NCBI RefSeq assembly: GCF_004770995.1
Contig: NZ_RQHW01000013.1
Location: 1 to 64,000, forward strand
DNA from: Leptospira idonii
GTDB taxonomy: Bacteria > Spirochaetota > Leptospiria > Leptospirales > Leptospiraceae
Direction of reading: 5' to 3'
DNA length: 64,000 nt
Shown: positions 20,759 through 31,307 of the stretch, in pieces
Layout of the letters: each line of letters opens with the position of its first letter
Position numbering within the stretch: position 1 is the stretch's first letter
Made by a program: the position numbers and the translations under genes
The notes under the pieces: model-generated
Databases searched by the model: none
Told to the model about the DNA's origin: nothing
Seen by the model: the letters and a program-made list of their open reading frames with translations, nothing else

Positions 20759-22012
20759 TTGTTCATGTTCTTAACTAAGATTCCCTTCTGGGCTAGAATC
20801 TTTATCGGCTTGATATTAGGGATCGGGATCGGAGTTTATCTGCATCCCGATTCGAAACAAATTTCCGAGTCCACTCTTTCGATTCTTCTTCCTTGGTTGA
20901 AATTTCCAGGGGATATTTTTCTCAATCTGCTCCAAATGATCATGGTGCCTCTTGTGATCGCCTCAGTTGCATTAGGCGTTTCAAGTCTCAGCAATATGAA
21001 CGAACTCTATAAATTAGGAACCAAAGTTTTCGTTTATTTCGTATTCACCACTATGGTGGCAATCTCCATCGGGGTCAGTCTTGCCATTCTAATCAATCCT
21101 GGCTCAAAAATCCAAACATCGGAAATCGCTGTCACACAGAATCCTTCCTCACTCACAAGAGAAAGTGAACCTGCCGCAAAAATCATCTCTGAGATCATTC
21201 CCAAAAATATCATCAACGCTATGAGCGAACAACAGATGTTGTCTTTGGTTCTTTTGGGAATTTTTTTAGGAATTTTCTTTTTGTCCGCTAAAAACGATTC
21301 ATCCGAACCGCTGCGAAAGTTCGTTCAATCTTTGGAATCGTTTTGTATTTGGATGGTAGGGATCGCAATGAAGATGGCTCCTTTCGCGGTATTCGGTTTA
21401 ATGGCGTTCGCACTCACTCAAATCGGAGTTTCTCTTCTTGCAGGATTATTCTACTATATATTCACCGTATTACTCGGATTAGTTTTGGTATTGATCTTCT
21501 ATATGGTCCTTGTGAAACTATTGGGGAAAAAAAATCCTTTCGTGTTTCTAAAACAAATCAGAGAAGTTCAGATACTCGGTTTCTCCACATCCAGCTCAAG
21601 TTCGGTGCTTCCTATCTCCTTGAAAATCGCCAAAGAAGAATTAAAGATTCAACCTAAAATCGCCGACTTCGTGCTTCCCTTAGGTGCTACTGTGAATATG
21701 GATGGAACGGCTTTGTACCAAGCGGTCGCTACAATTTTTCTCAGTCAAATCTACAATATCGATTTTACTTTCTTTCAACTTATACTTTTAGTATTCACAG
21801 TCACAGGCGCATCCATCGGTACTGCGGCCACACCGGGAGTAGGGATCGTCATCCTAGCATCCATCCTCTACAGCTTTCAAATCCCCGTAGAAGGAATCGC
21901 AATCCTTTTTGGGGTTGACCGTTTCCTGGACATGTGCAGAACATCTGTAAATCTAAGCGGAGATTTAACCGCATCAGTAATCATGAACCATCTTTGGAAG
22001 GAAAACAAATAA
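20759..22012 (+). CDS. dicarboxylate/amino acid:cation symporter (DAACS family)
   Basis: Encodes 417 residues from TTG, or 415 from the ATG at 20765. It is a polytopic inner-membrane protein of the GltP/GltT/DctA family that moves glutamate, aspartate or C4-dicarboxylates with Na+ or H+. The signature serine-rich re-entrant loop S-T-S-S-S-S-S-V-L-P is intact, as are P-L-G-A-T-V-N-M-D-G-T-A-L-Y and the C-terminal D-R-F-L-D-M-x-R-T-x-x-N substrate-site motif. The Arg in that motif favours a dicarboxylate or acidic amino acid substrate. The next gene begins directly after the stop, so they may share a transcript. Confidence 0.92.
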   Translation: MFMFLTKIPFWARIFIGLILGIGIGVYLHPDSKQISESTLSILLPWLKFPGDIFLNLLQMIMVPLVIASVALGVSSLSNMNELYKLGTKVFVYFVFTTMVAISIGVSLAILINPGSKIQTSEIAVTQNPSSLTRESEPAAKIISEIIPKNIINAMSEQQMLSLVLLGIFLGIFFLSAKNDSSEPLRKFVQSLESFCIWMVGIAMKMAPFAVFGLMAFALTQIGVSLLAGLFYYIFTVLLGLVLVLIFYMVLVKLLGKKNPFVFLKQIREVQILGFSTSSSSSVLPISLKIAKEELKIQPKIADFVLPLGATVNMDGTALYQAVATIFLSQIYNIDFTFFQLILLVFTVTGASIGTAATPGVGIVILASILYSFQIPVEGIAILFGVDRFLDMCRTSVNLSGDLTASVIMNHLWKENK

Positions 22013-22867
22013 ATGTCAGTATGGAATCGATTCTCTCTTCTCTTCATCGCAGCTTTGATGATTATAAACTGCGATACAAAGAAAGACTACCAGAAAGACG
22101 TCACAGCGAATGTACTGTGTTATACGCTTGCGGCCTGCAATCAGTCTAGAGCGACCACAGTAGGAATGATCGGAGACAGCTGGACGGATCTTCTTATCGG
22201 ATACCCCGCAGTGGATACCCTAAGAGTCCAATTGGAAAAAAATCACGGATATAAAATCACTGGTGCGACTCTGGGCGGAAAAACTCTGTCTCAAGCTAGC
22301 GATCAAGGATTGCAGTTCCAAGTGATCGAACAAGCGGGAGCAGACATCCACACCATGATACTTTCCTTAGGCGGAAATGATCTCCAAGCTAATTTGAGTG
22401 CCTATGTAGGAAATGAAAATTCAGTCCAAGCCGCTCGATTTGCGGACATTAAGTTCAGAATCAAAACGATGATTCTTACGGGAAACAGTTACAAAATCTC
22501 CAAATACGGAGGACAGCCTCTGAAATGGATCATTCACGGATACGACTACCCTAATCCTTATAAAGGGGCGGTTATTCCGGGAGCGGACGAAGGATGCAGC
22601 ACAAAATTCGCATCCGCAGGTTTCAATCTTCCAGACGTAGCCGCATTCACTTCCCAACAATTGGATGCTTTCAACGAATTATTGAGAAGCATCACCAGTG
22701 AAGAGCCGAATTTTTATTATGTGGATCTGCGCAGAACCTTAGGAGGCCCTCCTATTTCCAACGCACAATTGATGTTAGATTGCATTCACCCGAACAGTCT
22801 GGGATTTCAATTTTTAGGCGATAAACTTGCGACCCAAATCAGCCCGCTTACAGGAGTAAGTAACTAA
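22013..22867 (+). CDS. SGNH/GDSL-hydrolase family lipoprotein
   Basis: Encodes 284 residues. The signal peptide ends M-I-I-N-C with Cys20 as lipidation site. Block I is G-D-S-W with nucleophile Ser56, block III is G-G-N-D, and block V is D-C-I-H-P-N, giving the Asp/His of the catalytic triad. It should be an esterase or lipase acting outside the cytoplasm; the substrate is unknown. Trp after the Ser in block I is less usual than Leu or Ile. The ATG follows the symporter stop with no gap. Confidence 0.85.
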   Translation: MSVWNRFSLLFIAALMIINCDTKKDYQKDVTANVLCYTLAACNQSRATTVGMIGDSWTDLLIGYPAVDTLRVQLEKNHGYKITGATLGGKTLSQASDQGLQFQVIEQAGADIHTMILSLGGNDLQANLSAYVGNENSVQAARFADIKFRIKTMILTGNSYKISKYGGQPLKWIIHGYDYPNPYKGAVIPGADEGCSTKFASAGFNLPDVAAFTSQQLDAFNELLRSITSEEPNFYYVDLRRTLGGPPISNAQLMLDCIHPNSLGFQFLGDKLATQISPLTGVSN

Positions 22868-22868
22868 C

Positions 22869-23753
22869 ATGTTCCGAAACATTTTCCTTTTCACATTTCT
22901 TTTCTTTTTCGCCGTCGGAACAATCTCTGCGGACGAACCGAACACCAATACCTCTTCCGTTTTCGCCCATCCATTGCAAGTGGAACCGGTTGCAGTTTAT
23001 ACTAAAGTAAGAGGTAACATAAGTTATTGGGATAAAAGACAGAACGGAGTTTACGAAGAAAACAAAAACATCAACATAGAAGGTGAATTTCGTTTCTGGC
23101 AAAACTTCTCCGTTATCTCTTCCATCGGAAAAAACAGATATTCATACACCAATTCGGAACCGGAAAACACTTGGGATCGTTGGAATGTAGGTTTGAAATA
23201 CGGAAAAATCTGGGACACGGGAACTTCTCAATTTTTATTCGGAGCAGGTCTTCGCCTCTATGATAAAAAAAGAGGAGGAGATCTCAAAGAAAGAGAAAAT
23301 CCTGAGTATTATTTGGTTCGTCCTAATGTAGGATTCGGATTCAAAAGAGGTCCTTTCGAGATCATGTCGGAACTTCGTTTTCAAACGGAAACCAACAGCA
23401 AAGGACGAGAATCCAATTTGGAAGAATTTAGAAGATACTACCAAGTGGGAATCGCTCCTTCTTACGGAGTGAGTCCATCGGTGCGCATCTTTGCCGAGTT
23501 GGAATACAGAGAGCCTTTTGATAAAACAGTCGATACAAGAACTAGATATTTCAATTTTTATCCCGGCTTTTCTTATAAGACGGAAAGTTTAGGAACCTTC
23601 AGTCTGTCCGCACAGTTCGCAGGTTTGGCGAAGAACGAAAATGCAATGGACCACGGAGTTCGATTTTCCTACTTTTATTTCTTCGATACGGAATCCGCTC
23701 CTTCTAATCCTACAGCAGCGCCGGCCAAAGATAAAACGACGGAAACAAATTAG
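22869..23753 (+). CDS. putative outer-membrane beta-barrel protein, unknown function
   Basis: Encodes 294 residues with a signal peptide (about 1-21, ending T-I-S-A). The body is dominated by alternating aromatic/hydrophobic strands with Gly turns, typical of a barrel of about 10-12 strands. A Pro/Ala/Thr-rich tail follows the last strand, F-S-Y-F-Y-F-F, so the terminal aromatic rule applies before the tail only. It begins one base after the SGNH gene and probably belongs to that operon. No specific family is recognised. Confidence 0.7.
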   Translation: MFRNIFLFTFLFFFAVGTISADEPNTNTSSVFAHPLQVEPVAVYTKVRGNISYWDKRQNGVYEENKNINIEGEFRFWQNFSVISSIGKNRYSYTNSEPENTWDRWNVGLKYGKIWDTGTSQFLFGAGLRLYDKKRGGDLKERENPEYYLVRPNVGFGFKRGPFEIMSELRFQTETNSKGRESNLEEFRRYYQVGIAPSYGVSPSVRIFAELEYREPFDKTVDTRTRYFNFYPGFSYKTESLGTFSLSAQFAGLAKNENAMDHGVRFSYFYFFDTESAPSNPTAAPAKDKTTETN

Positions 23754-23762
23754 AATTCTTTC

Positions 23763-24077
23763 ATGAGAAAAAAATTTCTTTCCTTATTATTAACAACTGT
23801 TGGGTGTATCTCCATCCAACAGGGAAATCCTTCTTTAACCGTTTTCAAAAACAACGGAAGCCAAGGCATCTTCGGAAAATCCGTTTCCTGGAAAGACGAA
23901 TATAAAATGGGAGAAGCCTGTGTAAGCAGTTATGCAGGACTCATCAGCATCGGAGATGCCAGTGTGGAATCTGCGGCAAGAGCTTCCAAGATTAAGGATA
24001 TTTATTCCATCAATCATGTTTATAAAACACAATACTTCTTTCTTCAGGAATTCTGCACTTTAGTTTATGGACTATGA
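23763..24077 (+). CDS. TRL-like family lipoprotein (first copy)
   Basis: Encodes 104 residues with a lipobox at T-V-G-C (Cys15). The segment M-G-E-A-C-V-S-S-Y-A-G-L-I-S-I-G-D-A-S-V and the later I-K-D-I-Y-S-I-N-H-V match the TRL-like pattern (G-x-A-x-x-x-x-x-L-G-L-V-x-x-G-D-A-S-I ... I-x-x-V-D). Members are small exported proteins of unknown role. It overlaps the next gene by 4 bases, and a second TRL-like gene follows that one. Confidence 0.75.
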   Translation: MRKKFLSLLLTTVGCISIQQGNPSLTVFKNNGSQGIFGKSVSWKDEYKMGEACVSSYAGLISIGDASVESAARASKIKDIYSINHVYKTQYFFLQEFCTLVYGL

Positions 24078-24331
24078 AGGAAGATCTGGAGAGACTCAAG
24101 GAACTTTCTCACCAAATCAAATCGGGAGAGTTGTACGAAGATCTTATCTCCAAACTTTCTGAATACCAAAATCGAAAATCGAATAAAAAAGATAAATCCA
24201 TAGAATCCATACAGAAAAAAATTGAATCTAAGGAAGCTGAAATCCAGAAACTATTCGGTGAAATCATTCATTTACAAAATCAACTTTCCTCTCTTTTGGA
24301 TCAGGAACTCAAAAACCCTCCTAAGAAATAA
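24074..24331 (+). CDS. small coiled-coil protein between two TRL-like genes
   Basis: Encodes 85 residues, almost entirely charged and predicted coiled coil with leucine/isoleucine heptads, no signal peptide and no Cys. The start overlaps the upstream TRL-like stop by four bases (ATGA), a translational-coupling arrangement. The downstream TRL-like frame overlaps its 3' end. It is likely cytosolic and may oligomerise. I do not recognise a family. Confidence 0.6.
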   Translation: MKEDLERLKELSHQIKSGELYEDLISKLSEYQNRKSNKKDKSIESIQKKIESKEAEIQKLFGEIIHLQNQLSSLLDQELKNPPKK

Positions 24332-24635
24332 ATCCTCACTTTTTCTATTCTGTCTTTTATCCTGCATTTCCCTTTCTTGTGCTTCTGTAAATTACGGAAT
24401 GCAAGGAAGCATTTACACGGACCAAACCGTCGGTTTTTATTCCAACGGACAAGAGTCCAAAAAGGAAGGGGAAGCCTGTGCTTATTCCGCATTCGGGCTT
24501 TTGGCTTGGGGGGACGCAAGCGTTCGAAAATCCCAATCCCAAGGTCTAATTTATAAAATAAATACGATTGAGCAGGTTTCTTTCAGTATTTTAGGTTGCT
24601 ACGCGAAAGTTTGCACGGTAACAAAGGGAAATTAG
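24258..24635 (+). CDS. TRL-like family lipoprotein (second copy), start uncertain
   Basis: The frame contains a clear exported TRL-like protein: hydrophobic segment L-F-L-F-C-L-L-S-C-I-S-L-S-C, then G-E-A-C-A-Y-S-A-F-G-L-L-A-W-G-D-A-S-V and I-Y-K-I-N-T-I-E-Q-V. No ATG lies in frame. The candidates are GTG at 24258 (used here, 125 residues) and TTG at 24222, both inside the coiled-coil gene. With either, the n-region of the signal is unusually long. A frameshift relative to an ancestral start, or a rare start codon, is possible. It is similar to the first copy in length and motif, suggesting local duplication. Confidence 0.6.
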   Translation: MKSFIYKINFPLFWIRNSKTLLRNKSSLFLFCLLSCISLSCASVNYGMQGSIYTDQTVGFYSNGQESKKEGEACAYSAFGLLAWGDASVRKSQSQGLIYKINTIEQVSFSILGCYAKVCTVTKGN

Positions 24636-24658
24636 TCGTAATTATATAAGAGACCAAA

Positions 24659-25105
24659 ATGTTCCGCCCACTGCCCAGAATCCTAAACCCAGCGATTTTA
24701 CTGATGGCCTCCGTCAGCTGGTTTGTTCATTGCACGCCTAAGCCGGAACCGTTTTTGCTCGGTCTATTGGTGCTTCCTACGGGAGACACATCCAGCGTTT
24801 TCAAAGTGGAGTCTTCTGCTCCCGCTAAAAACGAAACAGGAGTGAATACCAATACCAATGTATCGATTATTTTCAGTAAGGTGGTGGATAGTTCCACGGT
24901 AAACGGAAACATAGGTTTCACTCAGCCTTCTGCCAACACAATCAGCAGTTTGTCCGCAAGTACCAGCAGCCGTACGGTCACCATTCGACCCAACACCATT
25001 TTTTCCGCAGCCAGTAGTTATACATTCACCATCAAAACGGGAATCAAATCATCTACCGGGGAAACTCTTTCCGAAGAATACGTTTTCACATTCACCACAC
25101 AATAA
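24659..25105 (+). CDS. lipoprotein with a bacterial Ig-like domain (Big_5)
   Basis: Encodes 148 residues. The signal peptide ends W-F-V-H-C (Cys25). The mature part is one Ig-like domain of the Big_5/SbsA type: S-S-A-P-A-K-N-E-T-G-V-N-T-N-T-N-V-S-I-I-F-S-K-V-V-D then T-V-T-I-R-P and a final Y-V-F-T-F-T-T. A hydrophobic stretch after the lipobox is Leu-rich. Such single-domain lipoproteins are common in Leptospira and are probably exposed on the outer membrane. A terminator hairpin follows the stop immediately. Confidence 0.8.
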   Translation: MFRPLPRILNPAILLMASVSWFVHCTPKPEPFLLGLLVLPTGDTSSVFKVESSAPAKNETGVNTNTNVSIIFSKVVDSSTVNGNIGFTQPSANTISSLSASTSSRTVTIRPNTIFSAASSYTFTIKTGIKSSTGETLSEEYVFTFTTQ

Positions 25106-25110
25106 AAAAA

Positions 25111-25134
25111 GCCGGGCGATAAAACCCGGCTTTT
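25111..25134. terminator. bidirectional intrinsic terminator
   Basis: GCCGGG and CCCGGC form a 6-bp GC stem around an 8-base loop, with TTTT on the right and seven A residues on the left. It can therefore stop transcripts from both strands. It lies between the convergent Ig-like lipoprotein gene and hppA. Confidence 0.85.
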
Positions 25135-25162
25135 CCCAATCTACAAAGATAAGATCCTAATT

Positions 25163-27310
25163 TTATTTGAATAAGTTTAGGATGATCCCGCCTTTGAGAA
25201 CGAAAAATTCAGCAAACACAAGTGAGGTGATCGCCATCAACTTGATCAAGATGTTGATTGCAGGACCGGAAGTATCCTTCAAAGGATCTCCTACGGTATC
25301 TCCCACAACAGCAGCTTTGTGAAGGTCTGAACCTTTACCACCTGCTTTTTTCTCGATGTATTTTTTAGCGTTGTCCCAAGCTCCACCTGAGTTAGCGGAA
25401 GAAATCGCAAGAACCACACCGGAAACCAAGGCACCGGCCAAAAGACCAGCCAAAGATTTAACACCAAATAAATAACCGACTACGATCGGGCTAAGAAGAA
25501 CAAGAAGACCTGGAGGAATCATTTCTCTAAGAGCAGCAGATGTGGAGATGTCCACACATTTTGCATACTCGGGTTTCGCTTTTCCTTCCATAAGACCAGG
25601 AATTTCTTTAAACTGGCGTCTTACTTCTTTCACCATATCCAAAGCGGCTTTACCTACGGATTTCATCGTCATCGCAGAGAAAACGAAAGGAAGCATAGCT
25701 CCGAAAAGAAGTCCTCCGAACACCCAAGGATCCAAAAGTTCGATGGAAGTGAGATCGATCGCACCTTCGCCTAACTCTTTAGAAGCGAGTTGAGTGCGGG
25801 TGATGAACGCAGCAAAAAGCGCCAATGAAGTGAGTGCCGCAGAACCGATGGCAAAACCTTTTCCGACTGCGGCAGTAGTGTTTCCTGCAGCATCCAAGTT
25901 GTCCGTTCTGTCTCTTACTTCTTTACCTAGTTCCGCCATTTCCGCAATCCCGCCGGCATTGTCGGAAACAGGACCGTAAGCATCGATGGTCAAACCGATT
26001 GCGATTGTGGAGATCATACCGATCGCTGCGATCGCGATTCCGTACATTCCTGCAAGGATGTTGGAAAGCACGATAGTGATCACGAGTAAAATCACAGGAA
26101 TCACCGAGGATTGGTATCCTAGAGCAAGACCGTAAATGATGTTAGTTGCCGCACCGGTTTCACAAGATTCCACAACGTCTCTTACAGGCTTGTAAGAATG
26201 GGATGTGTAAACTTCAGTGATCCAACCGATGAACATACCTGCAAACAATCCTAAAGTTACCGCAGTGAATACGTTCCACTTAGTGATCGTTTTGTCTGCG
26301 ATTTGGAAACTATCTACCATGAATAGGTCGGTTACGAAATAAAGAGCGACTGCTACGATGGCAGTGGAAATCCATAGCTGAAGTTTAAGAGAGAACTCTA
26401 CGCTTCCTGTCTCTTTTACTCTGGCAAAAAAGGAAGTGATAAGAGAAGCCGGGATTCCGATCGCAAGAATCAATAAAGGATAAAGAAGAGCCGTATTATT
26501 GTCGGCAAGTGCGGAAGCTGTCGCTCCGATCACCAAAGCCGCACAAGTTGCTTCTGCAGCGGAACCGAAAAGATCGGCACCCATACCTGCGATGTCTCCT
26601 ACGTTGTCTCCCACGTTGTCGGCAATGGTTGCCGGGTTACGAGGATCATCTTCTGGAATTCCTTTTTCCACTTTACCAACTAAGTCGGCACCCACGTCAG
26701 CAGCTTTGGTATAAATACCTCCACCCACACGACCGAAAAGAGCCACGGAAGAACCACCTAACCCGAAACCTGCGAGAGATTCCATAAGGATGTGTTTTTC
26801 CACTCCGACGTTAAAGCCGGTGAAAGCGAGGAAAAGTCCGATCAAACCCAAAGTCGCAAGACCCACCAAACCGAAGCCCATTACGGCACCGGAATCGTAA
26901 GCAACTCGGAATGCTTTGGAAAGAGAGGTCTTAGCAGCTTGTGCTGTTCTTACGTTTCCTGCAGTCGCAATTTTCATTCCGATGAAACCGGAAAGACAGG
27001 AAATCAAAGCACCACTGATGAATGCAACCGCAGTGTAAATTCCTTCGTTGAAATCGGTTTTTGGGTTATCCAAAAGAAGGAAGATTAAAACTGTCATGAA
27101 ACTAATGAAAAGTAATATGACGCGGTATTCACGGAGAAGGAAGGCCATAGCGCCTTCGGAGATCGCCGCCGCAATTTCTTTCAAGCGGTTGTTTTGTTCG
27201 ACGTTGCCGCCCTCTGCACCGACTTGAATCCGTACGACCCGGCCAGCGTAGAAAATCGCCGTGGCTATAGACAACAAGCCTAGGACGATAATGATCAGCT
27301 CTGCATTCAT
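25163..27310 (-). CDS. hppA: membrane-bound cation-pumping pyrophosphatase, K+-dependent type
   Basis: Encodes 715 residues with about 16 membrane helices. It couples PPi hydrolysis to H+ or Na+ export across the inner membrane. The substrate-site motif [11 protein letters not shown] and [19 protein letters not shown] are intact. The subfamily determinant reads [10 protein letters not shown]; Ala here (not Lys, as in G-N-T-T-K-A) marks the K+-dependent class. Pump ion specificity cannot be decided by eye. It is a single-gene unit, bounded by a terminator downstream. Confidence 0.95.
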   Translation of the reverse strand: MNAELIIIVLGLLSIATAIFYAGRVVRIQVGAEGGNVEQNNRLKEIAAAISEGAMAFLLREYRVILLFISFMTVLIFLLLDNPKTDFNEGIYTAVAFISGALISCLSGFIGMKIATAGNVRTAQAAKTSLSKAFRVAYDSGAVMGFGLVGLATLGLIGLFLAFTGFNVGVEKHILMESLAGFGLGGSSVALFGRVGGGIYTKAADVGADLVGKVEKGIPEDDPRNPATIADNVGDNVGDIAGMGADLFGSAAEATCAALVIGATASALADNNTALLYPLLILAIGIPASLITSFFARVKETGSVEFSLKLQLWISTAIVAVALYFVTDLFMVDSFQIADKTITKWNVFTAVTLGLFAGMFIGWITEVYTSHSYKPVRDVVESCETGAATNIIYGLALGYQSSVIPVILLVITIVLSNILAGMYGIAIAAIGMISTIAIGLTIDAYGPVSDNAGGIAEMAELGKEVRDRTDNLDAAGNTTAAVGKGFAIGSAALTSLALFAAFITRTQLASKELGEGAIDLTSIELLDPWVFGGLLFGAMLPFVFSAMTMKSVGKAALDMVKEVRRQFKEIPGLMEGKAKPEYAKCVDISTSAALREMIPPGLLVLLSPIVVGYLFGVKSLAGLLAGALVSGVVLAISSANSGGAWDNAKKYIEKKAGGKGSDLHKAAVVGDTVGDPLKDTSGPAINILIKLMAITSLVFAEFFVLKGGIILNLFK

Positions 27311-27383
27311 GAAGATCCTCTTTTAGAATGGATTATTTTGATTTTCTAAGATATTTTAGAAGATGACCGATGAGAAACCATAG

Positions 27384-28547
27384 ATGGCATCACGGTCAAG
27401 GAGACTATGGCAATTGAGGGTTTTCGCCACAACTCTATTTCTATTCTCGTTTGCAATTTTAGCGGAAACAGTCAATCCGGTGAAAGTTTTCTTCACTTAT
27501 GACCACCTTTTGAACATTGCAGAAGAGAAAATCATCACGGAGACACCCAGCAAAGCTTTTGCATTCTTGGCGAAGGCGAAAGAACTGCATCCGGAACCCG
27601 ATTACAGGTACTACAATCTGCTAGGAGAGGCGCATTCCAAATTGGGTCAGGAATACGAAGCGATGGAAGCTTTCGAAATGTCCGTCTCCCTCAACAAAAA
27701 CCAATTCCCTCTTTTCTTAAAAATCGCAGACTATTATGAGAAAGAAAGAAAGCCGGATAAAGCGCTATTGTACACTGAAAAGTATCTGGAATTGGTTCCC
27801 ACGGATAAGAACAGATTGTACAAAGCCACCATTCTATCCAGAAGGATCGGAAAGGAAGATTTTTACTTAAAGTACATTAAATTATTGGAAAGTGATACCT
27901 CTTTTCTTTCCGAACAAGATGCACTCCAAACGAGCCTTTCCCGTAATATTAAAAATAAAAAATGGAAAGAGGCAGAAGATTTAGCAGTTCGTTATCTTCC
28001 TTATTTCCCTAGAATCGAAGGGATGTACGAATCCCTGATTCTTGCCAGAAGAGGCAGACAATCCCCTTTGATCGAAGAAGCCTATGTATATGCCTGTGTG
28101 ATTTTCAAAGAGGAAACCAGATACTTCGTAAGATACGGAGTGTATCTTCAGGAAAAGGCAAGATACCAAGAAGCCCTTTCCTCATTCCGAAGGGCTTTCT
28201 TCAATGCGCTTAAATACGAAGCCAAAGGAGATTGGGGAGAGATTCTATTTTTACTTAGGCAAAGTTATGCGAATCTAGGATGGGAAAAGGAAACTTTAGC
28301 TATAGATCTTTTGGTGAAGGATCTCAAAAACAAAGCCCAATTGCAGGATGAAGTTTTAGAAAACCACATCCAAACCCATAGAAAGAACAGGGAGTATCTT
28401 TTATTCGCCTCTTATTGGTTCAAAACCAAAGATCGAAATAAATCGGAATTGTATAAAAAGTTACTGAACGAAAGGGACCGAGAAAACGAAGTAAAAGAAT
28501 TTTTATTCGTCATCGGTCCCTTTGCTTTGGAGAATCTGGAACTCTAG
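27384..28547 (+). CDS. exported TPR-repeat protein
   Basis: Encodes 387 residues. A basic N-terminus and hydrophobic segment (about 12-27, ending I-L-A-E) form a signal peptide. Helical repeats of the TPR/SEL type fill the rest, for example [18 protein letters not shown], then [16 protein letters not shown]. No catalytic motif is evident. It probably acts as a periplasmic protein-protein scaffold. Its stop overlaps the end of convergent acs by four bases. Confidence 0.75.
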   Translation: MASRSRRLWQLRVFATTLFLFSFAILAETVNPVKVFFTYDHLLNIAEEKIITETPSKAFAFLAKAKELHPEPDYRYYNLLGEAHSKLGQEYEAMEAFEMSVSLNKNQFPLFLKIADYYEKERKPDKALLYTEKYLELVPTDKNRLYKATILSRRIGKEDFYLKYIKLLESDTSFLSEQDALQTSLSRNIKNKKWKEAEDLAVRYLPYFPRIEGMYESLILARRGRQSPLIEEAYVYACVIFKEETRYFVRYGVYLQEKARYQEALSSFRRAFFNALKYEAKGDWGEILFLLRQSYANLGWEKETLAIDLLVKDLKNKAQLQDEVLENHIQTHRKNREYLLFASYWFKTKDRNKSELYKKLLNERDRENEVKEFLFVIGPFALENLEL

Positions 28548-30511
28548 TTGCTGTGGTATTTCTTCTTGTCTTCAATCAAGGATTGAACGACGGAAGGATC
28601 CGCCAAAGTGGAAATATCTCCCAAAGTATCAAATTCGTTGCAGGCGATTTTGCGAAGAATTCTTCTCATGATTTTTCCGGATCTGGTCTTTGGCAAACCA
28701 GGTGCCCAGTGAATCACATCCGGACGGGCGATCTTCCCGATCACTTTTTCTACCATAGAAATTAATTCTTTCTTAAGCTCATCGTTCGTATTGATTCCTT
28801 GTTTCACAGTGACATAGGCGTAAATTCCCTGGCCTTTGATGTCATGAGGAAAACCGACTACCGCAGCTTCCGCGATGGATTTGTGTTCCACAAGAGCACT
28901 TTCCACTTCCGCAGATCCGATTCTGTGACCTGAAACATTCAGAACATCATCGACTCTTCCTGTTATGCGAAAGTATCCTTCCTTGTCTCTGGTAGCACCG
29001 TCTCCTGTGAAATAGTATCCCTTAAACTGAGAGAAATAAGTGTCAAAAAAACGCTTCGGATCGCCGTAAACCCCTCTCATCATGGAAGGCCAAGGTTTCG
29101 CAATACAAAGGTTACCCGAAATTTCTCCCTTGTCCGTGATCTCCTTTCCGTCATTGTCCACAAGAACCGGTTTGATTCCGAAAAAAGGCCAACTGGCCGA
29201 TCCCGGTTTTTGAGGGATCGCTCCCGGCAATCCTGAGATCATAATGGAACCTGTTTCTGTCTGCCACCAAGTATCGACGATCGGACATTTGGATTTACCT
29301 ATGTTTTTATAATACCATTCCCAAGCTTCCGGATTGATCGGTTCTCCTACAGAACCAAGAAGCCGTAAAGATTTAAGTGATCTCTTTTGAATCGGATCCA
29401 GTCCTTCTCTCATCAAAGCGCGAATTGCAGTAGGAGCCGTATAAAATACACTCACTCTGTATTTGTCGATCACATCCCAAAAACGACCGTTGTCAGGGAA
29501 ACTAGGAACTCCTTCGAACATCAAAGAAGTGGCCCCGTTGGACAAAGGTCCGTACAAAATGTAACTGTGTCCTGTGATCCACCCGATGTCTGCCGTACAC
29601 CAATAGGTATCCGTATCTTTGTAATCGAAAATAGTCTGAAAAGTAAGATTTGCGCCTAATAGATATCCGGCGGTAGTATGAAGGACTCCTTTCGGTTTCC
29701 CGGTAGATCCGGAAGTGTAAAGAATAAAGAGAGGATCTTCCGCATCCATTTCCGCAGGAGGGCATTCCGCTTTGATGGCAGGGTCTTTCATTAGAAAATG
29801 ATACCAGCGGTCTCTTCCTTCTTTCCAATTCAGATTTCCTTCATCGCCTGTTCGCTTTACAACGATTACACTATCGATTTTGATTTTCGACTGATCCAGT
29901 GCGGTATCTACGTTCTTTTTCAAATCGATAGGTTTGCCTCCCCTGTATCCTCCATCTGCGGTAATCACAAGAGTCGGTTTGCAATCTTCTATTCTTCCCA
30001 CAAGAGCCTCAGGAGAAAAGCCACCAAAAACAATGGAATGTACTGCTCCGATGCGAGTGCAAGCCAGAGCTGAAATCGCTAGTTCGGGAATCATAGGAAG
30101 ATAGATAAGAACTCTATCCCCTTTTTTCACATTGAGACTTTTGAGAACGTTTGCGAATTTATTTACTTCTCTATAGAGGTCGTAGTAGGTAAGAGTTCTG
30201 CTTTCATCAGGACTGTCTCCTTCCCAGATGAGAGCTGCTTTGTTTTTGAGAGGGGAGTCCAAGTGTCTGTCCAAACAATTATAGGAAACGTTCAACTTCC
30301 CGCCTTCGAACCATTTCACTTTTGCATTCGTGAAATCGTGGCTAAGAACTTTTTTCCATTTTTTAAACCAAGTGAGTCGTTTCGCCTGATCCGCCCAAAA
30401 CTTCTCCGGTTTTTCAATCGATTGTTTGTATAAAGTTTTATAATCTTTTAAACTAACGTTTGCTTGTTTGGCAAATTCTTTACTTGGAGCTACTACTCTT
30501 TCCTTAGGCAT
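28544..30511 (-). CDS. acs: acetyl-CoA synthetase
   Basis: Encodes 655 residues, the family length. It activates acetate to acetyl-CoA through acetyl-AMP. Motifs are [11 protein letters not shown] (P-loop-like A3), the W-W-Q-T-E-T-G A5 motif, the Y-F-T-G-D-G region, and the C-terminal [11 protein letters not shown] with the catalytic Lys that protein acetylation switches off in other bacteria. Leptospira grow on fatty acids, so acs can recover acetate. It is transcribed alone. Confidence 0.96.
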   Translation of the reverse strand: MPKERVVAPSKEFAKQANVSLKDYKTLYKQSIEKPEKFWADQAKRLTWFKKWKKVLSHDFTNAKVKWFEGGKLNVSYNCLDRHLDSPLKNKAALIWEGDSPDESRTLTYYDLYREVNKFANVLKSLNVKKGDRVLIYLPMIPELAISALACTRIGAVHSIVFGGFSPEALVGRIEDCKPTLVITADGGYRGGKPIDLKKNVDTALDQSKIKIDSVIVVKRTGDEGNLNWKEGRDRWYHFLMKDPAIKAECPPAEMDAEDPLFILYTSGSTGKPKGVLHTTAGYLLGANLTFQTIFDYKDTDTYWCTADIGWITGHSYILYGPLSNGATSLMFEGVPSFPDNGRFWDVIDKYRVSVFYTAPTAIRALMREGLDPIQKRSLKSLRLLGSVGEPINPEAWEWYYKNIGKSKCPIVDTWWQTETGSIMISGLPGAIPQKPGSASWPFFGIKPVLVDNDGKEITDKGEISGNLCIAKPWPSMMRGVYGDPKRFFDTYFSQFKGYYFTGDGATRDKEGYFRITGRVDDVLNVSGHRIGSAEVESALVEHKSIAEAAVVGFPHDIKGQGIYAYVTVKQGINTNDELKKELISMVEKVIGKIARPDVIHWAPGLPKTRSGKIMRRILRKIACNEFDTLGDISTLADPSVVQSLIEDKKKYHSN

Positions 30512-30596
30512 ACCGTCCCTCTCTCTACAAAAGGAACAGCATCGGAAAAAGATTGTCTAGCGAGTTTCGACGAATCCCGTAGGGAAACGTAAAATA

Positions 30597-31148
30597 TCAA
30601 TGTGATCCGGTTCGGATCAAATCCAAAAACTCACTGCGAGTCGTAGGATCGCTTTTGAAAACTCCTAAAAGGCTGGAGGTGAATAGTTCAGAGTTTTGTT
30701 TCTCAACTCCTCTCATCATCATACATAGATGTTTGGCTTTGATGACGACTCCCACACCTAAAGGATCTAAAGTTTCCTGGATGGCCTGTGCGATTTGATC
30801 CGTGAGTCTCTCTTGCACTTGCAGCCTGCGGGCAAACACATCTACGATGCGTGGAATTTTACTGATTCCAATAATTTTTTTATTAGGGATGTAGGCAACG
30901 TGAGCTCTTCCGTAAAAAGGAAGAAGGTGGTGTTCGCAAAGAGAATACATTTCTATATCTCTGACGAGAACCATTCCGGTTGTGCTTTCTTCGAAGATGG
31001 CTCCATTCACAAGAGAATTCATATCCGCCTTATAGCCGCTGGTCAAAAACTCGTAAGCCTTTTTGACTCGATTAGGAGTCTTCACAAGACCTTCTCTTTG
31101 AGGATCTTCCCCGATTTGTTTGATGATTCCTTCGATTAAATCTTCCAT
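30597..31148 (-). CDS. folE: GTP cyclohydrolase I
   Basis: Encodes 183 residues. It converts GTP to 7,8-dihydroneopterin triphosphate, first step of folate and also of queuosine/preQ0 synthesis. The zinc and active-site residues are in [11 protein letters not shown] and H-L-C-M-M-M-R-G-V, and [19 protein letters not shown] is the conserved core. Length and motifs agree with FolE type IA. Confidence 0.95.
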   Translation of the reverse strand: MEDLIEGIIKQIGEDPQREGLVKTPNRVKKAYEFLTSGYKADMNSLVNGAIFEESTTGMVLVRDIEMYSLCEHHLLPFYGRAHVAYIPNKKIIGISKIPRIVDVFARRLQVQERLTDQIAQAIQETLDPLGVGVVIKAKHLCMMMRGVEKQNSELFTSSLLGVFKSDPTTRSEFLDLIRTGSH

Positions 31149-31307
31149 ACGTTTACCTAAAAGAGAATTATGATTGCGTAGGGATAAAGATAATCATTCC
31201 ATTCAGAAGGAAAGGATAAAATCCCCGCTTTCTTTTGGACGTTTTTCGAATTCAAATCGACGATCTTCGGTAAAATTTCTTCCAAACAAAGGAAAAACAT
31301 TCAGACT

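Noticed and set aside
25542..27088. Several antisense frames inside hppA
   Set aside because: They reflect codon bias of the strongly conserved pyrophosphatase gene and show no domain.
28799..28816. parS-like TGTTTCACAGTGACAT inside acs
   Set aside because: Only the left half matches; the right half is shifted by a base, so it is not palindromic.
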